Shown: positions 28,625 through 36,010 of the stretch, in pieces | Layout of the letters: each line of letters starts with the position of its first letter | How positions within the stretch are numbered: position 1 is the stretch's first letter | Assembly (NCBI GenBank): GCA_013399875.1 | Contig: VXAZ01004023.1 | Span: forward strand, 1,425,422 to 1,489,421 | Length of the DNA: 64,000 nucleotides | Origin: Gymnorhina tibicen | Taxonomy: Eukaryota > Chordata > Aves > Passeriformes > Artamidae | Direction of reading: 5' to 3' | Program-made: the position numbers and the translations under genes | Notes under the pieces: generated by a model | Seen by the model: the letters and a program-made list of their open reading frames with translations, nothing else | Told to the model about the DNA's origin: nothing | The model's database searches: none

Positions 28625-28705
28625 TTCACAGAATTCCCAGGATTGTTGATGGACCTCTTGAGCTTGTCTAGTTGTGCTCATCTACTCTTGCTCAATCAGG
28701 TTTAG
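28625..28705 (-). mobile_element. Old CR1-like 3' fragment, antisense
   Basis: The text 'TCACAGAATTCCCAGGATTG', 'GGACCTCTTGAGCTTGTCTA' and 'CTTGCTCAATCAGGTTTAGC' lines up by eye with the antisense CR1 3' tail (ggacctc...gatcatctagtccaac...ctgctcaa...caggt). It is much more diverged than the other copies. Repeat masking would confirm or reject it. Confidence 0.5.
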
Positions 28706-29034
28706 CTCAAAGACTATATATAACTTATATGTGAAGTAGACTTACATCTTCCCAACTTCCATGAAGACAGAAAAGAAGTCCTAACAGCTAAATTGTATAA
28801 ATTCATAATGAAAGATAATCACATCAACAAAAAAATTGGCCAAATTTTTCTTTAAGTGAGCAGATAAGCTATTTTCTGAACAATGATGTTCATCCCCAGC
28901 CCATTTTGTACCAAAAAGTGATTCAGCCAAAGATGACATGCCAAACAGCAGTACTTAAGAAACGGTTCCATTTTCCCCATATTTGTAGTATTTTGTGTAT
29001 CTCTTAAATATCACTTTATATAGTTTTCCACTAT

Positions 29035-29042
29035 TGACGTCA
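29035..29042. promoter_or_regulatory. Perfect CRE-type palindrome
   Basis: TGACGTCA, the full palindromic cAMP-response element consensus, lies about 0.7-1.0 kb to the left of the CpG island. Binding is not shown by sequence alone. Confidence 0.3.
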
Positions 29043-29465
29043 TCTATCAGTAGCAAAGGCTGGATTAGAACTCAGTGTATTTTTAATAGCAGGTACCCTT
29101 CCATTCTCATTAGCTCTTTAGGAATGAAGTTGGCCCCAACAGGAAAGAACTCAAAACCTAAGACATGTAATTGAATTACTGAGTGTGAAGGTGTGTGCTG
29201 CATGTACAGCCCAATTACACCATGAGCTCTTTCAGAGGGGCTTTCTGGTATTACTATGAACTGTCCTTGTAACTGTGTGGGCTGATGGAAGGTGGAGCAG
29301 CTTGCGAGCCACATGAACAGAATGGCAGTCAACACTTCACATTCAGAAGTTTTTGCAGTTCACATATTCTCACACATTTCTGTCCAGGATTTTCTGAGCA
29401 CAGGCATGACCAGAGCAGAGAACACAAAGGAGTCCAATGTACCCGGAACACATCACGCCTGGAAG

Positions 29466-29471
29466 GTAAAC
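29466..29471 (+). other. Candidate splice donor, plus strand
   Basis: The text GCCTGGAAG/GTAAACATAG near 29466 is a good donor match on the plus strand, on the left shoulder of the CpG island. No acceptor pair or open frame of note supports a transcript, so it is only a weak hint of plus-strand transcription. Confidence 0.12.
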
Positions 29472-29643
29472 ATAGCCAGCTCAACAACTCCGGATTGGAT
29501 CAGATTTACTGCACACCCACAGCCGGCCGAACACATCCAGCAGCACTACACGGCCCGGTCTCACTGCGCGTGGGGGATCAGAACACACAAAGCAGCGGAT
29601 TGTCCAGCTTCAAACACCCTAACACTCCACAAGACAGAGTTTC

Positions 29644-29709
29644 TCACACCCACACACACCCACACACAGCCCCCCCCCACAGACACACACACCCCAAACC
29701 ACACCGCAC
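29644..29709. repeat. CA-rich and poly-C simple repeat
   Basis: Interrupted CACACC/CACACA runs with a run of nine or more C in the middle. It lies just outside the CpG island and generates spurious open frames on both strands. Confidence 0.9.
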
Positions 29710-30011
29710 GGGCCGGCAGCATATCAGCAGTCATGGTCACGAAGGAAAACCGTGAACTATCCCTGCATGGAAGCATCCCAGCCTTCGGCCAATTCGGCCC
29801 GCCTGGCGTGCCCGGGCCAGGCCTCGAACACGGTCCCTTGGTGAGGGATACGCTTCCCTCCAACTTGGCTGTCTGGTGAGGGTCGTACTTCTCCGAGCAC
29901 GGAAAAGCAGCCCTGGCAAGCTGGCAAGACCGAGGGGTCTCGGTGCGGAGAAACAGAACAGAAGCCCCAGCCCCAGGACAACGCACCACGCCGGCTTTTC
30001 CCGCCCACGCC

Positions 30012-30025
30012 CAAAATGGCGGCAG
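30012..30025 (+). promoter_or_regulatory. YY1-type site overlapping an ATG
   Basis: CAAAATGGCGGCAG matches the AAnATGGCGGC class found just downstream of start sites of many CpG-island promoters, where it tends to be oriented with transcription. Its plus orientation would suggest a rightward transcript, opposite to TRIQK. The site also contains an ATG in a strong context (A at -3, G at +4). Confidence 0.45.
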
Positions 30026-30144
30026 AAGCNGGGCCCGGCGGCCGCGGCCTCTCGCCCACCCCGGGACGCGGCGCGGTACCTCGGGCCGAGCGGCAGAGCT
30101 CCGCCTCCTCCCTCCTCTCTCGGCGGGGCGACTTCCTGTGGTAG
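30016..30144 (+). other. Short open frame in CpG island (unproven)
   Basis: Starting at the ATG inside the YY1-type site, 42 codons run to TAG at 30142-30144 and begin MAAEAGPGGRGLSPT (the fifth codon contains the N at 30030 and still encodes alanine if the gap is truly one base). An Ala/Gly/Arg-rich open frame is expected in GC-rich DNA. If the N hides missing sequence, the frame is meaningless. It could be a first coding exon or an upstream ORF of a rightward transcript. No family is recognised. Confidence 0.15.
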
Positions 30145-30195
30145 CGGGGCTCCCGCCACCTCCTGCCCGAGCGTCCCCGCCTCCCGGTCCCGCCC

Positions 30196-30459
30196 GCTCT
30201 GCCCCAGCCCGGCGGTACTTGAGGTGGCGAGGTGGCTCCCCGCCGTTTATGGCCCTCGAGTGTGTTGCAGGGTTTTCCGGGGAAGATGCTTTGGGGGAGG
30301 CTGGAGGCTGAAAGCCACGGAGTGTTTCAACATACCTCACTACACTCTCTGCTCACTTTTTATCAGTGTATTTCCTGCCTGTTTCAGAAGTGTTTCTCCA
30401 GATTTGCAGACTTAAAAGCAATCAGCCACCTTCACATCGTAGAATCACAGGATGGTTTG
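30196..30459. repeat. 264-bp exact direct repeat, copy 1
   Basis: Identical, as far as I can see, to 30589-30852 at an offset of 393 bp. It begins at GCTCTGCCCC and ends at GATGGTTTG, inside a CR1 tail, where the text switches abruptly to the GC-rich AGCCCCTCAG block. The intervening 129 bp (30460-30588) holds the GC and CCAAT boxes. See the linked finding for the assembly interpretation. Confidence 0.97.
30438..30459 (-). mobile_element. CR1 tail stub in repeat copy 1
   Basis: CGTAGAATCACAGGATGG begins the antisense CR1 3' signature but breaks after GGTTTG at 30459 and is replaced by unrelated GC-rich sequence. The break coincides with the end of the 264-bp duplication. Confidence 0.8.
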
Positions 30460-30478
30460 AGCCCCTCAGCCCGCGGTC

Positions 30479-30555
30479 CGGGGCGGGGGCGGGGCCGCCC
30501 GGATTGACAGCGCACTCCGGCCAATCACGGGGACGCGTGCTTCCCGCCGGCCAAT
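30479..30555. promoter_or_regulatory. GC boxes and paired CCAAT boxes
   Basis: Text around GGGGCGGGGGCGGGGCC gives overlapping Sp1/KLF-type GC boxes. It is followed by CCAATCACG at 30521 and CCAATAGC at 30551, a pair at 30-bp spacing typical of NF-Y promoters. It lies entirely in the 129-bp block between the two copies of the direct repeat, just before the second N. Confidence 0.6.
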
Positions 30556-30588
30556 AGCAGGGCGAGCCCGCGGCGGTCAGCGGGCCGN

Positions 30589-30852
30589 GCTCTGCCCCAG
30601 CCCGGCGGTACTTGAGGTGGCGAGGTGGCTCCCCGCCGTTTATGGCCCTCGAGTGTGTTGCAGGGTTTTCCGGGGAAGATGCTTTGGGGGAGGCTGGAGG
30701 CTGAAAGCCACGGAGTGTTTCAACATACCTCACTACACTCTCTGCTCACTTTTTATCAGTGTATTTCCTGCCTGTTTCAGAAGTGTTTCTCCAGATTTGC
30801 AGACTTAAAAGCAATCAGCCACCTTCACATCGTAGAATCACAGGATGGTTTG
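30589..30852. repeat. 264-bp exact direct repeat, copy 2
   Basis: Starts immediately after the N at 30588 and carries on without a break into the rest of the CR1 tail (to about 30893). This copy is therefore the better candidate for the native context. The bases before it differ from those before copy 1, so this is not a simple tandem duplication of a longer unit. Confidence 0.97.
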
Positions 30853-30893
30853 GGTTGGAAGGGACCGTAAAGATCATCTAGTTCCAGCACCTC
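30831..30893 (-). mobile_element. CR1 LINE 3' tail fragment, antisense
   Basis: TAGAATCACAGGATGGTTTG, GGTTGGAAGGGACCGTAAAG and ATCATCTAGTTCCAGCACCT form the reverse complement of the terminal avian CR1 3' UTR. It is a very short 5'-truncated copy at the right shoulder of the CpG island. Confidence 0.9.
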
Positions 30894-32567
30894 ATCATCC
30901 TCACTCATCACAAGGCCGCTTCAAGTGGGAACTTACATTCGAAGTCCTGAAAACAAAACACATGGCAAATTACAAACAGGTAAATTTTTGGCTACCTTGA
31001 GATGGTGCTTGGCCTTCTGCAACAGATAATTCCTTTACTTCTGTGCAAGAAGCAAGCCACTGACTCTCAGAACAGCTTACTGATTAGTATTGCAAGTGCA
31101 TGCCTTGGTTCCTGCAAAATGGCACTTGATAACCAAGTGTAACACTCCCCTGTAAAGAAAGATAGACAGAAAAAGAAATATTTGCGTTTGTTTACATCTG
31201 CAACTTTGGAAGTGAAAGCCATACCCAGCTGAACTTTCCCATCTTTCTAGATGACACACATATAGAATGGAGAATGAGCTTGCGGAAAAGTTGATTAATC
31301 AGAGTTTGTGTCTTGCATGCATACCAAACCAGGCTTTTCTCCAGTCATTTCTATAGCAAGCTTAATAGATGCTTCAAATGATTCAGAAGGATAGCCTGTC
31401 CTGATTTTGAGTGATGAGACAAAATACTTTTTTTGTACCCTTTTATTTTGCCAAGAAATCTCACACTAAGGGTATTTAGCTGCTTTGAACATGGCAGGTC
31501 ACTGGACACAACCTTACATTTTCTTCCCAAGAAATCTTGTGCCCCTCTGGGACTGGAGTTACCACAACCACTGTGGGCACCTCCTCTGATTTTTCTAACT
31601 TCTGTGTTCAGAACTTTCAACAATAATTTTATTTCATTCAGACTCCTAATGGTAGGGCAGGGATCATATACATGTGAAATATTTTGATTCTTTGGTTGTT
31701 TTAATATGATTTGGTTAAACCCAAGTCATGATTATGTTCATAGATACTTAAATATAGTATTATGTAAAAAACAGCAATCACATTCAAATAGACATTACAC
31801 GTGATATTGGACTGTGGAATCACAACCAAAAAAATCCCATGAAGAAATATCAGAATCAGTGCTCTTGGCTACATTGTTTTGTATTATCTGAACCACTGCT
31901 AAGGAGTTTGTCTCTGTGAGTCCTAGTAGCAAAATACATCTGCTTCTAGTTCCGTTTCACCTAATTTGACCTAATCACAATATTCATTTCCCTACTGAGT
32001 TGTTCTTCTAAGTGATAAACCAGTGTATGTGCAGCAGCCTCAATACTTAATCTGTAAAGAAGCCATAAGCAATTACGACTTTGTGAAAAAAAGCTCTATA
32101 AGCTCTTTTCACCATATGAGATGTTTTCACTATTTTAGTTTCACTGTTTCATGTTTTCGTTCTTAATCTTCATTTTATGGGAAAATTGCTTGTTTCCCAC
32201 TGCAATTTTTTTTCTGCAAGAAGGGATTCACACTGGTCAGAATGGAATGGTCAGAAAGGCAGTTGACATTTAGATGATGAAGTGCTACTGACAAGCTTGC
32301 TGTGTTTTGTGGGATAAGAAGCAGCCTGGATGGAGTATATTTGTCCTAGGATATTTGTAATATGTTTCTTACAGGTATAAAAGGAGGAGGGGGTACCATT
32401 ACTATTACATGACTGTAACTGAAATGTGTGTCAATCAGAGAGGGATTTTTGTTGATCTTGCCACACCTATCAATTTGCTGTCATATCCCTGGATCAGATT
32501 AGTGTAAAACTCTAAATGTATTTTTAAATTATGTAGTTTTATCTCACAATTTTTTGAAGACAATGTA

Positions 32568-32726
32568 TCAGACATTGTTTTCAGTGACTGTCTTTTCCTG
32601 GTTTTCCTCCTGTTTTCGTTCTTCCACAAGATCTTCAGCTTCTTCTGGCAATTTATCAAGAATCTGTACCTTTTTGTTCTCATCATATACAATGATTTTT
32701 AAGTTTATGATTTGTGAAACTTTTTT
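32568..32726 (-). other. Highly charged open segment, possible exon or pseudogene relic
   Basis: On the minus strand, 52 sense codons lie between TAA (32729-32727) and TGA (32570-32568). The translation includes IIVYDENKKVQILDKLPEEA and EDLVEERKQEENQEKTVTEN. The Glu/Lys-rich, low-aromatic composition resembles the C-terminal tail of a real protein more than random AT-rich DNA. A possible acceptor AAAAAAAAG precedes it but lacks a good pyrimidine tract, and there is no ATG. It could be a terminal exon, a processed-pseudogene end, or chance. I do not recognise the protein. Confidence 0.2.
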
Positions 32727-34710
32727 TTAACAGAAGTGTAGTCAAGCCCATTGAAAATAGGTTTCCTTTTTTATTTATCTTTTGCAAAGCTCCGAGAATC
32801 AGTTCCTGAGCTTTTAGAGTTTAGTTAGTTTAGGTAAAAGGTTGGGAAATGATGCTCAGCATCTTTGTTCCAAGTTGACAACACAGATTAAATTAACATA
32901 CAGAAAACTATCTCCCCAAAGTGCAGCAACTTGTCTACTGTCTAACCTGATGTCTCCTCATGTATGTCTAACCACCAAATTAAGCTCAAAGATGTGAAAC
33001 AATGTTCTTAATTATTTTTGTTCTACTAATTTTTCTATCACCAAGTAAGTGTTCTGTGCCATCTCTTATCCTGAACTGTAGCCTGAGCGTTGCAAATAAA
33101 ACAGCTATTTGACTGGAGCTACTATACAGGCTAACACTGAAACTTTGAGGTAATACCTTACTCCAGAACTTCAAAAAGGTACAATATTCCCCATCTAACC
33201 ACGAAGCCAAAACTCTCTTCATGCTCCTGTCACTTTCTAACAATGTAATTTCTGGTGGCTTTGACAGATACAGTCTTGCTCTTCTCATATCCAAACAGAC
33301 CTGCTACTGAAAGAAATAATGGCTTTAGCTCATCCCTTTATCCATGTAATTCCTCACTTTGCATCTCTCCAATGTCTCCAATCTCTATGCTGGCTCTGTA
33401 CACACTTTGCCTTAATTTCCAAATCTTTTATTCCTAGCCTGTCTTGTTTTCACTCAGCTTTTATATGTCATTTCTTGCCTCTGCCTGATAAAGAATTCTG
33501 GTTCCACTACCTTTTTTTTTTTTAACAAACCCTGTTTTGCTTTCCCCACATGTCACTGTTTCTCTCAAATCCATCTGAAAGAGAGGTACAGCAGGATAGC
33601 TACTGTAACTTCATGCTGCTGGTGTGCTGTCCTATCACGCTTCTCCCGTACTTATTATTTCTGCCTGTTAGTTCATGTCTAGTCTTACATTTCAGTTCCA
33701 GTTTCTTCAGCACAGATACCTTCCTCTTGCTGTGTGATAGGTTAGTGGTTGACACCACTATCCCTAAAATCAGGCATTCCTAAAATCCCTGCAGCATAGC
33801 CCCAGACAACTGTCCTTACCCATGCTTCCTGCGGGGGTAGAAGGGTTGTGGAGCCCATCCTCTCTCCTTCCAGCCTTCCAGCTGAAAATCTCAACATGAT
33901 GTCAGTCATGATAGATGGTGCATTTTGTGACACAGACAGCCTGCCATTAGGACAAACTCATTTCACTGAACCGTCTGATGGTAATGACTTTCAGTGACAG
34001 ACTGACCTAGGCTGGCTCAAGTCAGCGTGCTGGAGGTGAAAGGCTTCATATTCCATTACCAGGACTCTGAGCCATCAAGTCTGCTCCATCCCACCCCTAC
34101 TTAATCTGTATTGATAGACTTGGTAGCATTTTCCTAACTGCCCTCATCCATACAGATGTCTGCCATTGTATTGTTGATGCGGTCAATCAATACTACATTA
34201 AATGTTACCTTCAGTTTATCCTTAATTGTCCAAAGTAGATGTGATATTTTCATTATTTATACAACTATGCCATTAAATTATGCATTCCAGATTAAAAGAA
34301 TAAAAGATTTGTTTACATTATTATTATTGCTCTGGCATCAACTTTTGGATTTCTGTGTAAAGAAATTAATCTCCTATCGGAGGGGGAAATGGGAACTGAC
34401 AAGCTCTAGCTCCTGTTGCCTCTGGGACGTAATTATGCTTGCAAATACAAAACCAGAAAAAATCATAAGCTTAACACAGTAGACACTCTTGAAAGTTTCA
34501 TCTCAGCATGAAGCTATGTTTTAATTATTATTTTTGTCTGCATTGTTCAGATCGACAGTGCGCCAACTAGAGTAAGTGCTTATCCTAGTTAATTCTTCAT
34601 GAGACTTATGTCGCTGGAAGATGCATTTAATTTATTTCCTTTTGCTTTCCTGAAGTTGGCACCGACTAAGTGGTTATCTATAAACATTCCACAAAAGGTT
34701 TTACTACTTT

Positions 34711-34770
34711 CGGGCCAGATCCAAAGCCTGTTGAGTCAATTGGAAGTATCAAAGGTCTTTGGAACAGGCC
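34711..34770. repeat. Old amniote-type repeat fragment with internal inverted repeat
   Basis: CGGGCCAGATCCAAAGCC, then TTGAGTCAATTGGAAG and CAAAGGTCTTTGGAACAGGC, resembles the widespread amniote 'ggccagatccaaagcccattgaagtcaatgg...ctttggatcaggcc' type of interspersed repeat. Identification is from memory of the motif only. Confidence 0.35.
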
Positions 34771-34944
34771 TTATTACAAGACAGAAGTAAGCTGTGATTT
34801 GTTTGGGGACCCTGAAGAATAAAAAAGGAAAAACTCCTTATTTAGATTCTTCAATATTAACAGATTTCCTATATGGTAGAGATTTTCCATTCTTATGAAG
34901 TGTATTTGGACACTTAGACATCCCCACTCACTTAAATGATAGTT

Positions 34945-34990
34945 ACATATGTATATATATCTACACATATCCACACATATCTATATATGC
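34945..34990. repeat. AT-rich simple repeat
   Basis: Degenerate runs of TATATATCTACACATATCC type, alternating TATATA and ACACATAT blocks. Confidence 0.7.
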
Positions 34991-35809
34991 ATGTCATGAT
35001 TCCAACTGAATATCAATAGCATTGTAATAAAATCTTTTTCTGCTACAATTTCTGCTTGCAAATATTAATCTGTGTAACACATATAGTTTTATACCTGAAC
35101 AACTGTCATCTCTGTTGTGGGAGAAGATTTTCTTATTTACTGATTTAATTGGGTAATTACAATGATGTATTTCATATGGGGAAAATAGCATATTTTGAAA
35201 ATTACTGTGACACTAGTTTGGTTCATTTTATTTAAAAAAGCTAACCTGCTAAGTATCAGCATAATAGTTACCTATTACAGGATCAGACAAAAAGGTCAGC
35301 TTCCAAGAATGAATGTGGGTTTTGCAATGACAAAATAAGCTTAAGAAATGCTCTGTCTCCAAATATTAGTTTGGTAATCTAGGAAGCAAAAACCTATTTA
35401 CAATTTTATAAATTATTTGTAATATAATTTGGGATCCATATTTTCCGCATTGCATGATAGTGCCCTAAATTACTAGGCTGATACAGTTCTCCTCAGTTTC
35501 CCACAGAAATCTCCTCCAATTTGTATGAATAATAAAGTATTCTATTACGTCTGGACTTCAACCTGATTTTCTCCCATCCCAGATGTGTGCCTTAAATTAA
35601 GTACGCACCATCCCCCTTTCTACGCTACTGTCCCAGTAGCTAATAGGGAGTTGAACACATCAGTAGGATAAACAGAGAGCTTTTTGTCCTACACCAGTTA
35701 TCCAACAGCAGAATCCTTAGGACCCTCTCCTAGCAAAGATTGGTCCTGAATTCTCGTCTTTGTTTCTAATGGAGTAGAAAGTAGGGAAGTGCTCCAACCT
35801 TTCATTTCT

Positions 35810-36010
35810 CTTTACCCCGGTTTCTGGTACCTGTGAATGTGAAGGCCCATTTTGCTGGTGAAGACTGAGTCAAAGGTATCCCTTCAGTACCTCAACCTTT
35901 ACCATGTCCTGTGTAACCAGGACCCCTATCTCACTGAGCAATGAGCTCACATTTTCCCCGTCTTCCTTTTGTCACCTAAACATACTTGCATGTTTTGTTC
36001 AGGATGTGCT
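35810..36010 (-). mobile_element. CR1 LINE ORF2 remnant, antisense
   Basis: Plus-strand text TTTGCTGGTGAAGACTGAGT, CAGTACCTCAACCTTTACCA, ACCCCTATCTCACTGAGCAA and CCGTCTTCCTTTTGTCACCT matches the antisense of the CR1 ORF2 segment between endonuclease and reverse transcriptase. In sense orientation a frame reads KVEVLKGYL and, after a frameshift, DSVFTSK, like the conserved 'AEVLNAFFASVFTSK' region. It is heavily decayed and is not joined to a 3' tail here. The right limit is uncertain; similarity may extend beyond 36010. Confidence 0.7.

Larger units (their letters stand above)
12620..29740 (-). other. Inferred first intron of TRIQK
   Basis: This stretch lies between the TRIQK coding-exon acceptor and the CpG island to the right. 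It is AT-rich, with no long open frame, tRNA or recognised exon. It holds two CR1 fragments (20789-20905 and 28625-28705), short triplet runs (ACT near 17106, CAC near 18961) and a CRE-like octamer near 29035. A modest GC rise at 13770-14110 gives open frames on both strands with no recognisable protein. Other 5' non-coding exons of TRIQK could lie here, but I cannot identify one. The intron call is inferred from exon and promoter order, not from a transcript. Confidence 0.6.
29740..30710. promoter_or_regulatory. CpG island, probable TRIQK promoter region
   Basis: Base composition changes sharply from AT-rich to GC-rich with many CpG dinucleotides. Visible elements are a YY1-type site (CAAAATGGCGGCAG, 30012-30025), an ETS-like ACTTCCTGTG near 30131, GC boxes at 30479-30495, and CCAAT boxes at 30521-30525 and 30551-30555, 30 bp apart. 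The only recognised gene, TRIQK, is transcribed leftward starting from its coding exon at 12.6 kb, so this island is its likely first exon and promoter. A divergent rightward transcript is possible. Two N bases and an exact internal duplication mean the true order of elements is uncertain. Transcription start positions cannot be read from the sequence. Confidence 0.7.
30894..35809. other. Non-coding stretch, no confident gene
   Basis: AT-rich sequence to the right of the CpG island. The segment 33300-34130 is richer in C and T on the plus strand and has several short open frames, none recognised. It holds one charged open segment (32568-32726, minus) and an old repeat-like segment near 34711, plus an AT-rich simple repeat at 34945-34990. 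I see nothing else I can support. Confidence 0.5.

Noticed and set aside
29561..30340. 259-codon minus-strand open frame across the CpG island
   Set aside because: It runs through a CA/poly-C simple repeat, an N and one copy of the duplicated block. GC-rich DNA lacks stop codons, and the translation is Arg/Gly/Pro-rich with no domain.
30196..30588. Interpretation as a simple 393-bp tandem duplication
   Set aside because: A tandem copy would need the bases before copy 1 to match those before copy 2, or the bases after copy 2 to match 30460-30588. Neither does.
32986..33294. 102-codon minus-strand open frame upstream of the charged segment
   Set aside because: It does not join in frame to 32568-32726, has no recognisable domain and lacks clear splice sites.
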